Translations under genes and position numbers: made by a program
Origin: Hibiscus mutabilis
Taxonomy: Eukaryota; Streptophyta; Magnoliopsida; Malvales; Malvaceae
Assembly: GCA_019671005.1 (NCBI GenBank)
Contig: CM033744.1
Span: 4,616,208-4,680,207, forward strand
Direction: 5' to 3'
Length of the DNA stretch: 64,000 nucleotides
In this document: positions 1 through 11,220 of the stretch, piece by piece
How positions within the stretch are numbered: position 1 is the stretch's first letter
Layout: the number at the start of each line of letters is the position of its first letter
Notes under the pieces: model-generated
Database searches by the model: none
What the model was told of the DNA's origin: nothing
Seen by the model: the letters and a program-made list of their open reading frames with translations, nothing else

Positions 1-717
1 TTTAAACTAGAATCAATCGATACTATAACATTATAAATAATTACAATTAAATTTGTACAGAAACTTGACGACCCGACTCAACTCAAATTTCATAAACTAT
101 AATCGAATAAAAAAAAATTCAAATAAAGTTTGAGTCATAAAATAGGGTTTGTCAACTCAAATAGCTTGAATTTTTTTTACTCGATCGAATACTCACCCAT
201 GCTGTTTAGTTGGAAAAGACAAAAAGATTTGATAATGATTAAATTTTCTATAAAAGATGAAAGATATATTCAAATGAATATTTAATTTTTTTTCTTCTCG
301 TTCTTTAAGTTTTACATGTTTATCTCATTTAATATAAGACGGAGTGTTATTAGATTAGATGATCGTAGGAGATAAAGAAAAAGGAAAAGAAAAAAAAAAA
401 GACTGAAGAATGGGAATGCTTGGTGGGGAAGTATGGGGAGTTTCTTATCCCCTATTCTCATATCCAATCTTGATATACTTTTGTAGCTCTATGTCCGAGA
501 TGAAACTTTAAGGAAGTAAATATAAATATAATAAAATAGGATTAAGACTTATTTATCAAGTCATAAATATAAATTTTTAAAATTTGAGGATTATGATTCA
601 TTATGCCTAATTTTGAAATTAATGAGAATCTAATTATTATTTAAATAGAAAAAATGTTAGACTTAATTTTCTTAATTTCAAATAAATGGGGACCTTAGGA
701 GTATTTAAACCTAATGC
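1..717. other. AT-rich intergenic DNA with a repeat fragment
   Basis: No gene is recognisable. About 120-200 holds a diverged copy of a sequence that recurs at about 36.4-36.8 kb and at 60036-60122: a run with GAGTC..AAAATAGG..TTGTCAACTC, followed by a T-rich stretch and ACTCG..CACCC. The rest is low-complexity A/T sequence with poly-A and poly-T runs. Confidence 0.5.
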
Positions 718-1110
718 TATGCCGTGAGGTTGAGCATTTTGCTCTTAATGAACGCATAGCTTATGATTGGGGTGGTCCTATAAAGACAATATTGACGAAT
801 TCACCGAATTTAAAGGATTGACAACTAAGTGTTCTTAATAAGTTTAACATGTAGATGTGGTCCTGTTGTAATACAAGTTGAGTCGCCCTATAGGGAGGCG
901 AGGCTAGGAATTTATCTAAGAGATGTCATTTTTTTAAACGATAACTAAGAGGAGTTAAATATTTATAATGGAGTGTCATGTTATTTGTAAAGAGGTGTTA
1001 ATTCTATATATTTTATACTTTTATATGCAAATTATAAAAAAATTACAATTTTCAAAAAAAAAAATGGGTGTCAACAGACGCCCTATTTGTACATGTGGCT
1101 CCGCCCATGC

Positions 1111-1113
<3 letters not shown>

Positions 1114-1144
<31 letters not shown>
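1114..1144. repeat. (TA)n microsatellite
   Basis: Uninterrupted alternating T/A run of about 31 bases inside the TIR element. Such runs commonly vary in length between individuals. Confidence 0.9.
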
Positions 1145-1148
<4 letters not shown>

Positions 1149-1204
1149 TTTTAGATTACTATCACATACACATGTGGTGAATTTTTTTATTTCTAGAAGC
1201 GTCT

Positions 1205-1400
1205 TAATTTAGTGTTTACGGTTTAGAGTTTAGGAGTTTAGTGTAGGGGTTTAGAATTTAGTTTTTAGGGTTAAAATTTAGGGTAATATAGTTAGATATT
1301 TATGTTTTAATTTATAAACCCTAAATTTTAACCATGAACCTAAAATTCTATGAACAACCCTTAAATTCAAAAGCGTTATACTTAAATTTCTAATCTTTAA
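1205..1400. repeat. Degenerate TTTAGGG-like stretch with inverted symmetry
   Basis: The first half repeats variants of GTTTAGGGTT and TTTAGGG. After about 1310 the complement appears (CCCTAAATTTTAACC), so the two halves could pair. It resembles decayed plant telomere-type repeats but lies inside the TIR element, so it is more likely an element-internal hairpin than an old chromosome end. Confidence 0.4.
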
Positions 1401-1558
1401 ACGAAACATTTAAATCTTAAAATTAAGGTGTTTGTGTAAATAAAATTTTTACAAGCGCTTGTGCATGAAATAATTATTTTTTTTCCAAGAAAACATTAAT
1501 CATAGGAATTATAGGACCACATCTACATGTTAAATGGCCTATGTCGTCTCACGGCATA

Positions 1559-2415
1559 TACCCTTTCTGTCTTTTTAAATAGACATTTAAAGGTTCTTCT
1601 TACGCGTGGAAAATGTGTACATTTTCTTAACATTACTTTATGAACACATGGTACTGTATCGACAAGGACAGAAGAATGAATATTCTAGTCCCAGTTCTAT
1701 AATTTAGATTTCTTTACTGAAATCTCAGCTGAACAACTCCCATATGATCGGTTTTCAGGACAAGAACCGGCTTCTGACCATCTTCCTATGTTTCTCATAT
1801 ACGTATTTTTATTTACTACAGATTGTAATGTCAACCTATAAGTTAAGCCATGAAAATACGTTGTTATCTACGTATGTAATGAATCTATTCTGCCAACCGC
1901 TCACCATTTGGCTTTGTCTTTTGACCCTGTATTGACTTATGCTTCGTTTTCGTCAACAAGAAATTCGACATATTATCAATTCAACTGTTTTGGTTTTTAA
2001 CTATAATATATCCGACTCATTAATTGACTAAAATCGAATTTTACAAAGGCCTATAAAACGACCCTCAAAATTCAGTTTTTCTGTTCACAAGGACATAATT
2101 AGAACCTTTAACCTTGTAACGATTGAAGTAAACAAACAAACCATGTCCCTTTCTTATGTAATTATTTAAAATATTAGTACATATGGAAATCATGTTGCTA
2201 TGGTTCCTGGATTTTTATGTAACAATCCAAGTAAAAGAAACAAATTGGCTTTTTATGAAATTCAAGTTGAGTCGTATTTTATATGGATAGAAATCCCTTT
2301 CTTATGTAACAATCGAAGTAAAAAAAAAAAACAAATCATGTCCCTATCTCGATCAAACCAGAATCTAAGGAAACGAAAAGAAAATGAAAATATGCTGTTC
2401 TGGTCCCTGGATTTT
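1559..2415. other. Intergenic DNA, nothing recognised
   Basis: This is the downstream flank of the minus-strand F-box/PP2 gene. Two near-copies of a short phrase (CCCTTTCTTATGTAA..) at about 2147 and 2297 suggest a small local duplication. Open frames here have no recognisable protein similarity. Confidence 0.4.
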
Positions 2416-3449
2416 TTATGTTTTTGGCCTGATTTCAATGCCTTCAATTATAACCCCGCCTTTAAGCTGATGGCCCTTTGTTTCCATCAAACTCATTTTC
2501 ACTTCATCACTGGTTTCCCCATTGAAGAACTCGCCGAGCTCCATCTCCATCCACCCATCTTCTCTTCTACTCATAACCCTACCGTCTCCTTTAATCACCC
2601 TCGATTTCATCATCTGTTCCCTGTTGGAATAAAAAAGGGTCTCCAGTTGTTGTTTCTTGGTGTCTTGGCATCGCAGATAAGCCGTGTTGTTGGACGTTTG
2701 GCTCCCAATTTCGACCGATGACTCCGATGGTATTGAATCGAGCCCGTATGATCTTTCGGTGGTTTTAAGTATCAGATAAGCTCCGTATCTTGTGTTGGGA
2801 GAAAGCTTTCTGGTTCTGATTCTGCCACTGATTTCCAGCCAGCTTGTGGTTATGAGTTCAGCCACCTCCGAGAATCTGAAGACAAGAAAATGTTGTATAA
2901 GGGGACTAAATACTTAAACTGGATATAGTAAAAGGACTAAAATCAGAAATTGACCATATATGTGTTACTACATCAAAATGGGAAACTCAAACTACAGACC
3001 TCGATTCAGGGATGGATTTCCAAACCCAACACATTGGATCATCGCTCCAAGTTATAGAAAGCTCCCTTGCTGATAAAATGTATGATATTCTTCCACTTGA
3101 TCTCTCTAGTTTCATACTCTGCATTTGCATGGAAAATGTTATGAGAAAAACAAATTAAACATCATCAAATTCATAAGCTTTCCTTTCGGGTTGATCGGAA
3201 ACTAACCATTTTGCCATCAGCAATAAGAAGAGGGTTGCAGAGGTGGAAATAAAGCTCCTTCTTTGAACAATCACACACGATTTCACGGTAATCAGATGGT
3301 AAGAACTTGCCCCAGACCGTATCGGAATCCGCGGCGGATCGAAAAATAGTCGAAACCAACGATGATTTACATGCGTCGGAAGGAGATGTGAGGGACAGAA
3401 TGACAGAAACGCAGCTCTCTGGCAGCATGTCCAGCTCAAAAACTTCCAT
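2416..3449 (-). CDS. F-box protein PP2-B-like (phloem protein 2 domain)
   Basis: Spliced minus-strand gene. Exon 1 is 3449-3207, exon 2 is 3118-3000, exon 3 is 2875-2416. Donors are GTTAGT and GTCTGT, acceptors GCAG and TTCAG, and the phases agree. The sum is 822 nt, or 273 aa plus stop, a normal length for this family. Residues about 7-50 form an F-box (LPESCVSVILSLTSP, then DACKSSLVS.FRSAADSD.VW). Exons 2 and 3 carry the PP2 signature: YILSARELSITW, then a W-rich PESRFSEVAEL region, SWLEI, and LSPNTRYGAYL. Family knowledge: the F-box binds SKP1 in an SCF ubiquitin ligase, and PP2 domains are lectin-like and recognise glycans or other ligands. The ligand cannot be read from sequence. The start is the ATG directly before the F-box. 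No in-frame stop or frameshift is seen, so it appears intact. Confidence 0.88.
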
Positions 3450-4976
3450 TTTTTATTTGAAAAAACCAAGGAAAGAATCAAAGATTGCAATGGAAGAATG
3501 TGTAGATTTGCAGGGAAAGTGAGGAGTAATAAAGACGGGTAAGAAGAAGCAAAGCAAGGGACTGTTCATTACAAATTTCATCGAAACTTCGCTATCGTGT
3601 GTTTTTCGTGACCCTATGAATACACAAGTCTGAAAAGGTAAAAAACATAGCACAACACTGTTGAGAGGAATTAATTTAATATTTTTCAAAAAAACCAACT
3701 TGCTGACTTTGTAATATATTAGTACATTTTTATATAGTAATTAATAAAATTTTTGAACTCAACGAGTGGGTCTAATAAAAAAATTGACATTTTTTTTAAA
3801 AGATCTGTGTTCAAACACATGTAAACCTTGTTAAAAGTGTAGAGAAAATTATAAATAAGTACATATAATCACATCAGTATATTTAAAAAATAATAAAATC
3901 TTTAATTTATTTTTTTTGAATAACTTCTTAAAATGAACATTATTTTTTTTATTGAAACTACTTATTGGATTCAAAATCTCCAATAGTTATAGGCGGCTAA
4001 ATTAAATTTCAGAATTTCCAAACCTTTAGCTCAGCAACAGAGCAAGTCCTCGTCGGCTAAATTAAATAATTCTTAAAAGAATAATACACACCGGTTGAGT
4101 GAATTCACTTGGTAAAAGGGGTTGTATCTTTCAATTGTACAAGAACACGTATGTTTCACTATAATTATGTTCTTCATTATTTTTTATTAGATAGAGATAT
4201 TATATTTTTATATCAGGATTCGAACTCATATAAAATAAAGTAATAAACACATTTTTAATACTAGGCCAATTAATAAATTTATACTTTTCATTATTTTTAA
4301 AAAATATCTTTGGAGTCAAAATTATTTATTGAAAAAATCAATACAACATGCATCTTTTCAAATTTTCTTGATATTTTTTATATAATAGATGCTATCACCT
4401 ATATAATTATACACGACAAAATTGTTTTATCTTAAAAGGAATATTTTTATAATTTGACATATGAAATGTTATCTTTGGTTTTATCCGATGATTAATAATT
4501 TGATATTTTTTAGATAATAGTAGTTAAAAACAATACTTGTAATTTTTTTATTGAAATCAAAAAATATATATGTCTGTCATCCACGTTAGAATAAATAGAG
4601 TTTACCGAAAAATTTACTGGTGGAGGAAGACTTCCTAGAGATAAAAGATATGGAGTTAAAAAGAGTAAAGAAACTGATCTTTTGTGTATAATCCAACATT
4701 CTCAAATACTATCAGTTTTGATACGTAAACCAAATAATACGACGCATAACAAAACTTCTTAGATTCATGGAGCTATAGAACAACAAATATGTTATCATGC
4801 TTGCATATGTAGGATTGAAATATTTTTCAAAAACTAAAATTTTTAGCTATTAACTTTAACAAAAGCGTTTTTAAACAAAATTATACATTTGTCAATTTCC
4901 TCATTCATATAATTAATTATTTTATATTTTCAAAATAATATCTAAAACGAACATTTTCTATATTAAGAAAACATCT
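3450..4976. other. AT-rich intergenic DNA upstream of the PP2-B-like gene
   Basis: No gene seen. It contains the promoter side of the minus-strand PP2-B-like gene just above 3449, but no convincing TATA or regulatory word stands out. About 4085-4250 has a possible tRNA-derived SINE trace (TTCACTTGGTAAAAGGGG, later AGGATTCGAACTC resembling a Pol III B box), too weak to call separately. Confidence 0.4.
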
Positions 4977-5048
4977 TTTTTTCACTTTCAAACACATCTA
5001 ATTACTATAAAAATCTTAAACGATTTTTAGTATACATGTTAAAAATCT

Positions 5049-5483
5049 ATGCAAAACCCTAGTCTAGCTCCATACGGCAACCCATCGGGCAGGCCTCCAA
5101 AGGCCGTCGAGCACATTGGACAGGTTGCGACGAGGGAGAGGCCTGGCTCTCCGATTGCGCCTGATGATTTGAGCCAGGCGAAGAGACCGAAGAAAGCGTG
5201 CGAGCAGAATGAGAACGTGGCCATAGAGGCCGATGTTTGCATGGATGGCGATAATGGTTTACCTGAGAAAGGGCATACGGTGCCTGATTCTGCCAAGGGT
5301 GTAGCGTCTAGTGCGAATGGGGAGGCGAAGCCTTTATATGGCAGTATGGTTGGTAAAACTGCAGTTGATATGAACGATGGTGAATCAGATTTTGGGTTTA
5401 GTACTGATGATGTGGTTGTGCTTGAAGAAGATTGCATTGTGAATGACTCTGGGTGGACTGTAACACCCCGAAAACTGGTCTAA
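5049..5483 (+). pseudogene. LINE ORF1 N-terminal fragment
   Basis: An open frame of 144 codons starts with ATG at 5049. An N-terminal PSGRPP motif matches the start of ORF1 in the two other LINE copies of this window (GGRPPG and SGRPPD), and an acidic stretch VVVLEEDCIV aligns with the same position in the 46.9-53 kb LINE (VVIMDEDVII). Plant ORF1 proteins of this type normally continue with a DUF4283 domain and a CCHC zinc knuckle and bind RNA. Both are missing. From about 5459 the sequence switches to TGTAACACCCCG, which looks like an LTR terminus, so the last codons are not LINE. Confidence 0.75.
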
Positions 5484-5515
5484 TCGGAATTAGGTTTCGG
5501 TGATTGAAAATTTTG
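5459..5515 (+). repeat. Possible LTR-terminus remnant at a LINE deletion junction
   Basis: The segment begins TGTAACACCCCGAAAACTGG. This resembles the first bases of LTR A (TGTAACGCCCCAG) and LTR B (TGTAACACCCTGG), and sits exactly between ORF1 and the distal part of ORF2. My inference is that a third LTR element inserted here and was later lost together with about 3 kb of LINE. The right limit is approximate. Confidence 0.45.
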
Positions 5516-5519
5516 TATC

Positions 5520-6425
5520 GGACTGGTTCAATCAATGTTTTGACTCCTTTATTGCAGAAAGTAAAAAATAAGTTATCTGGTTGGTCCACAAAATCATTAT
5601 CCCTTATTGGCCGTGTAGTGCTAGCTAAGGTCGTGCTTTCTGCGATTCCTTCGTATGTTATACAGACGACTTTTCTACCTCGAAAGGTGTGCATGGAAGT
5701 GGAAAGGCTCATTCGTAATTTTATTTGGGGTTGTACTCTTGATACACCTGTGATTCATCTTCTCAATTGGGAGACTGTACAATAACGGTTGAATGAATGT
5801 GGATTAGGGCTCAAGGTGTTGCATCGACAAAATGAGGCATTTCTTGTGAAAGTAATCTTCCGTTTGTTGGCTAATGGGGAATAATTGTGGATCCGTTTGC
5901 TTCGCGAAAATTATAGATGGAGAGCGAATGGGGATGAGCCAGTTTTGAGGTCGAATTGCTCTCGCCTTTTGCGTGGCATTTGTTTGGTTTGAAAGGATGT
6001 GCGCGCCCATGCTTCGTAGAATATTGGTGATGGTACTCGTATTAATTTCTGGATGGATTTGTGGTTGGGCAGATTTGGTCCACTTTGGAACCATTTTCGG
6101 CCCTAGCAATGTGTCGATAAGACTAATATTATGATGTTGGAGATGGTAAGCCACAGTGGGTAATGGAAATGGCATATGTTCGAACACCTTGTTACTCGAT
6201 AGGTTTTTTTGCATACCACTACTGTGAAACCAGTTGTGCAGAGCTGTGTTTTGGATAGTTTGGGGTGGTTTCCATTGGCGTCTAAGAGCTTTACAAGACG
6301 TTGTGCATATAACATACGAAATGGTGTTTGTTTTGGTCTTTTCGAACCTATTTGTAGAGTTATAGCTCGTTATAAGGGGATGCCGCGTATTCTTTATTTT
6401 CGTTGGTTGGCTTGCCATGATAAAC
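5520..6425 (+). pseudogene. LINE ORF2 fragment: end of reverse transcriptase and linker
   Basis: Frames with stops encode the typical region after the RT palm in plant LINEs: a KLSGW..KSLSLIGRVVLAK stretch, IPSYVIQTTFLP, then IRNFIWG, and further on FWMDLWLG and a linker running into the zinc-binding zf-RVT region (RILYFRWLAC). At least five in-frame stops (for example at about 5782 and 5881) and changes of frame make it non-functional. At 6425 it is cut by element A and resumes in frame at 21325. Confidence 0.82.
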
Positions 6426-8245
6426 TGTAACGCCCCAGTTTTAGGGCTTAGCGGTTTGGTGGTTTATTAGACGGTCTGGTGGATCGGAGTAGAGATTCGA
6501 GTCGGTTTCGGGATTGAATATTTTTGGTGTTGGAAAATTTATGGAAAAATGCTCAAAAAATCATTATTAATTATGTATTTAATAATGGTGGAATCAATTT
6601 TGAAAAATTAGTTTTGGAAGATGGACATTTTGGTTAGTGACCAAAATGAAAGTTTTGAAAACTGTGATTTTCTAGTGACTAAAATGAAAAACGATCAAAT
6701 ACTTAGAATCTTTAAGGAGCTATTTTACCCATTGGTTTATGATGATTTCTCCCTTAACTTAACTGATTTTAACATGTGTTTCAATTAGTAATTAAAGAGG
6801 ATTTTGTTAAAAAGTTAGTTATCTTTTCTAAAACAAAAATCACGTCATTTTCTCTCGACTTTTTCCCTCCATTCTCTCCTCAGCCAAACACTCAGGTTTT
6901 CATCAAATTTCCAGAGGTGAGGTGGTTTCTAACTTGATTTTATTGTTTCAAATTATTTTATAAAGATTGTTTATACAAAATCTTACAATAATCTTGTGTT
7001 TTCTTAGCTTTTCACAAATCAATTGGGGGAGAAACTTCACAATAGGGGTAAGGTCCGAGATCTCCTCTATTGTATGGTTCTTTACTGAAATTCCCAAGCA
7101 TTTGATCCTTGTTTTTGTGTTTCTAATCTGATTTTGATGATTTTCCAATGTTTCAATGAGTTATTTGGGGAAAATGAATTAATTCACGAATTGGATCTAA
7201 TTTCCAGTAATTAAGGATGCTTTGATTTATATTTTGGATGTTTAATAATGTTGATAAGTGATTTTTATCAATAGAATCCCGAAACTTAAGAATCTCTATT
7301 TGTTTAGGTTATTAGATTTGTGGTTTTGTGGTGTTTCTTTGGTTGTAAGGTTGTTGGAGGTGGTAGGTTGTTTTGGATCTGTTTTTAGATGTGTTTTGAT
7401 GTTGAAAGCGATGTTAGTTTGATAGATGTTGGCTGGGTTATGAGTTGAAGTGTTTTGGCTATATTTTAGGTTTTTGTGGAGGGTTAATTGTGAAGGTGTT
7501 GTGGAAATTCGAGAAGGATTGTAGTTGCTGTGTTTAGAATGCATTATGATGCATTAATCCTCTGTTGTTTTATGGTAAAAATAGGGGAGGTTGATCCAGA
7601 AGTGATTGAAAAAGTGTTGGAGGTTTCAGATACTTGATTTCGCATCGACGAATCGAGGTTTTGCTTATCAGTGAGTGAAAACGTGGTTTAAAGCGTTTTG
7701 ATGTTATGAGAATAGAGTTTTAGGAGTTAAGGTAGAGCTTGAAACGCTTACCTAGACTCGAAAGTAAGTATAAAGTGGTTTTCTCTCTCGGTCGTGCTAG
7801 TTTGAAATGGTTTTATGCACTTGTTTTGATTTACATGTTACCTACCGTTAAGCATGCTTTAAAGTATACGATATACTGTTTTTAAGCATGTTTTGCTGAA
7901 GGATGCACATGGTAAGTGATCCTTGTAAGTATGGTTTATACTTGTGCTTTAAAGCATGGTTGTTGCTTTGGAAATGGCTTGGTTTAATGCTTGGTAAAAC
8001 AGTGAGGTAAATGTTATTTGGTTAATTATATTGGCAAGTGATATGGTTTTAAAATTGTTATCGGATATAGTTGGCCATCCATAGGATTGAGTGCACTGTA
8101 AATAAGTCGCCTTGGATGTTGAGGAGTTTATACGGAGTACCGAATACTCCATCTAAGTACCCTAATGGTAGAGGGGTTAAACAGTACTGAATACTCCCGT
8201 TAGTGGGTTAAGCATCTAACTGATGAGAGGGATTGGTGTTCCTGT

Positions 8246-8310
8246 GGGTTGAAAGTGTACCCGGTTGATATTGTACCCGGTTGTTAGTGTACCACGATTG
8301 TAATTGTATC
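8246..8310 (+). repeat. Short tandem repeat in LTR A
   Basis: Three to four imperfect units of about 20 bp built on GTGTACCCGGTTGATATT. It occupies roughly the position where LTR B holds its larger minisatellite, so this may be a length-variable zone of the LTR family. Confidence 0.5.
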
Positions 8311-9154
8311 ACTATTTCGGTTGAGATGGCTTGAAGTGTTGGGTTAACACTTATTGAATCCGTGTATCCGATGAACTCTTTTGTTATTGAACTTTTTAAT
8401 GATCACTTGAAAGCCAATATAATTGTTAATGTATTATTGAAATGTTTTTGTTGTATAATGCGATTTATACATATTACTCCTTAAGCTTTGCATTTGGTAG
8501 TAATGCATGGGAAGGCTTAAGTGGAGGGTTAGCAATGTGACTTGCTATTGATTAATGATACATGTAGCATATGGTTTAATATATTGGTTTAAATGATGTA
8601 AAATGCATGTTTAAAAAGGGGCATGATGACGTTTTAAAGGATGATGTTAAGTAAATGGTTTTAAATGCATTGATGATGTTTGCTTTTGAGTATTCCTCAC
8701 TAAGCTTTGTGTACTTACGCTCTCATTGTCCATCAATGCAGATAATTGAGGTCTTGGAAGGCAGCAAAAAGTAAGGGGATCTTGGCAAGACTTGTTTCCA
8801 AAGTATGTTTTGGTTTAGACTATAATGAATAATGGCAATGGGGCACTTGTTATGTTTTGGGAGATGTTTTGTGGAACTCCCTATTTGAGCATGTTTCATT
8901 AGTTGCTCTTGGTTTATAAATGGCCTCTAAGAATTATTTTTGGTGCTGATTTATCTTTTGATATGTTGGTTGAATACATATTAGGAAGCATACCTATAGA
9001 TTTCCTTTTTGATGCATGAATCCTTGTTGTGTTGTTAGAATTGTGATGATAGTTGGCATGAGATATGTTTGGCATGTTGGTATTGTGTTTAAAGCGTGTT
9101 AGAGTGGTTTGAGTATACTTTTGGGATGAAAAATCAGCCAAATGTGACATTACA

Positions 9155-9445
9155 GGCCCAGGCGTACCGATACGCGGGGGATCGTATCGGTACGGCTAGG
9201 CAATTTTAGGCTTGTGAGATCGGTACAGGTCTTGTGTGTTTCAATACGCCTAGGCAAATTTGGCCTGGCGTACGATACGGGGATGGGCGTTTTGATACGA
9301 GTTTTACCCTTGGAATTCACTTTTTCTTCTCGGATCTCGCGTACCGAAACACCTGAGAGTCCGTATCGGTACAGTTTAAAATATTTCAAAAGTTAGGTAA
9401 TTCAGTTAGGCGTATCAGTACAGGCTTATCGTATCGATACAGATG
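9155..9445. repeat. Cluster of CGTATCGGTACG-like palindromic words (LTR A, first copy)
   Basis: About ten related 8-12-base words occur in 290 bp, in both orientations: GTACCGATACG, CGTATCGGTACGG, GTACGATACGG, GTACCGAAAC, CGTATCGATACAG and others. GTATCGATAC is a perfect palindrome. The cluster recurs in the middle and 3' LTR copies of this element and in LTR B. Function is unknown; clustered protein-binding sites are one possibility. Confidence 0.7.
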
Positions 9446-9876
9446 ACCGTTTATTTTGTTAATGTCACTTTTGGGCAGTTTTGCTTTCTTTGTATTTTAG
9501 TCCATGATTCTTGCCAATGCAATTGTATGTGATAGAATGATTGGATTGAGCTAAATTTGAAATGAAAGATTGGAACCTGACTAATTAAATGTTGGTAACC
9601 TAAAAGTGAGCTTTAACCCTGAAATTATGTGTATTTACAATTTGGTCCCTAAATTGTAAATATGATCAATTGGATGTCAAATTGATGTCTGATTAAGTTA
9701 GGGTTACGCCTGATGTCCGCACAAACATGTAGGATTAATAATTGGCATCTAGATAAGATAAAAAGGAAAAAAATAGACCGGGTTTGGTTGTATTTCTTTG
9801 GTTTGCTACGGTAAACCTAATGTAGCCTTATTGGTTCGGTTGGGCATCTGAGCCGGGTCAAGGGGGTTACTTTTGG

Positions 9877-9890
9877 TGGTATCAGAGCCA
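9877..9890 (+). other. Primer-binding site (initiator tRNA-Met), copy 1
   Basis: TGGTATCAGAGCCA lies a few bases after the 5' LTR end. This is the standard primer-binding word complementary to the 3' end of plant initiator methionine tRNA. Confidence 0.9.
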
Positions 9891-10163
9891 GGTTTGGTTC
9901 ATTTGGGAGGTTGTTGTGTTGTTGCCATGTTTGATTTGTACGATGATTGTTGTATGTACGCTGGTTGATATGCACAGTGATTGATATATGAATGTTGGTT
10001 GTTGTATACTATGTTGGGGAAGTTTTGGGGTACCCATTTCCTTATTATTATTATAGTCTAGAAAGTTTTGGTTTTTGAAATGAAAGTCTTGGATCCTTGC
10101 TTGAGACTGGCCTGATTGTTTTGTTTTGAAATGATTATCATAACTTAGATATATTTTAGCACG

Positions 10164-11220
10164 ATAGGACCGAGGAGAGAGTTGCGATCTAGTGCGTTTG
10201 CTACTGCCATTGGGCTGGGTGTTGAAGGGGATATTGTGCCTCCTAGAGGGTTACCACCGCCCCCACCTAATTCACCTGAGGGAGTGGAGCAAGTACCATC
10301 TGCGTCGGCTGGGCCAGGGATGGGTAATATGGCACCGCAGATACAGGCCATAACTGGTGCATTTCATGCAGTAGTTGCGGTGTTCGTGTGCCAGTACTAC
10401 CGGTTGAAGGGCAAGGTTTTCCGCTTGAGCGTCTTCGTAGTTTGGGTGGAGTTGAGTTTTGATGGTTATCACCTGAGGCTTTTAAGGGCTGGTTGGCCAG
10501 TACTAAGAGGATCTTGGGCGGATGGGGTGCACCGATGCTCATAAGTTGGGTTGTGTTGTTTCCCTGCTGCAAGGTGATGCTTACGCATGATGGACTACCA
10601 TAATATTCGGTATGGCGATGGATGATGTGACTTGGGAGTTCTTCTGTGAAGCTTTTGAAGAAGAAGTTTTGGGAGTTCGATATTAGGATGAGAAAAAGCG
10701 TGAGTTTATGGCTTTGGTGCATGACAGTATGTACATTGCGAGCATGAGGTGCAGTTCGTGAGCTTGAGTCAGTATGCACATGAATTGGTTCTTGACGAGC
10801 GTACTCGATGTGATCATTTTCGTTATGGGCTTGTATAGGATGTTAAGACATACATGATTGCTGCTGATTACACCGACTTTGATATGTTGGTTTCGCGAGC
10901 CAAGAATGTGGCTAAATTTGGGTTTGGCATATGGATTGCGAGGTTCTAGCTTGGGTAAGAGAGCTGTTGTAGGACGTAGAGTCCAGGGGCAGGGTGCCCA
11001 GGTCAGAGCGCCATTCAGCACTTGTTAGGTTTGTGGATCTCGACATCATTTGAGGCAAGATTGCCCGCGTTTGGCCAGGGAGGGTCAGCCACCTGCGCCT
11101 GTGGTGGCTAATGCTTGTTAGAGTTGTGGGCCAGGCGACCATCAAAAGCATGATTGTCCGTTGTTGGCTCGAGGTGGGCGGGTTACTGTACTTGTTGTTA
11201 CTCCGCGGTGGGGTCGTGGG
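10164..11220 (+). pseudogene. gag of element A, copy 1
   Basis: The coding signal begins about 10164, where ATA stands in the place expected for ATG (GPRRELRSS follows), then a proline-rich stretch (PPRGLPPPPP). A retrotransposon gag-type region follows in broken frames. Two CCHC zinc-knuckle motifs lie near 11030 and 11120 (C.VCGSRHHLRQDC and C.SCGPGDHQKHDC). Several stops and frame changes are present. Gag normally packages the RNA into virus-like particles in the cytoplasm. Copy 1 differs from copy 2 by small clustered indels near 10500, 10660 and 10735. Confidence 0.78.

Larger units (their letters stand above)
718..1558. mobile_element. TIR-bounded transposon-like element, non-coding
   Basis: Two inverted pairs frame this segment. 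The outer ends are TATGCCGTGAG at 718-728 and its exact reverse complement at 1548-1558. Further in, a 22-bp word at 843-864 (contains ACATGTAGATGTGGTCC) is repeated exactly in reverse complement at 1513-1534. The interior has a TA microsatellite and a telomere-like degenerate stretch, and no coding potential. A clear target-site duplication was not found, so the superfamily is open. A non-autonomous DNA transposon is the likeliest reading. Confidence 0.6.
6426..9871 (+). repeat. 5' LTR of element A (about 3.4 kb)
   Basis: Runs from TGTAACGCCCC to GGGGGTTACT just before the tRNA-Met primer-binding site. It is the only full-length LTR of the element. Landmarks also present in LTR B are the opening GGGCTTAGCGG, AAACACTCAG..TTTCATCAAA near 6888, a splice-donor-like CAGAGGTGAGG near 6911, a TACGCTCTC..TGCAG block near 8716, and a palindrome-rich region at 9155-9445. 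It should carry the promoter and poly-A signal, but I cannot place a transcription start. Short open frames inside it are not convincing genes. Confidence 0.85.

Noticed and set aside
1205..1400. Interstitial telomere repeat
   Set aside because: Units are too degenerate and inverted about a centre inside a TIR element; a true telomere tract would be regular TTTAGGG.
7296..9396. Several short frames within LTR A
   Set aside because: No similarity, no conservation in LTR B, and most begin without a credible start. LTR sequence rarely codes for protein.
9155..9445. Inteins, recombination sites or phage attachment sites
   Set aside because: Palindromic words suggested a recombinase site, but they are many, imperfect and spread over both LTR families in a plant nuclear context.
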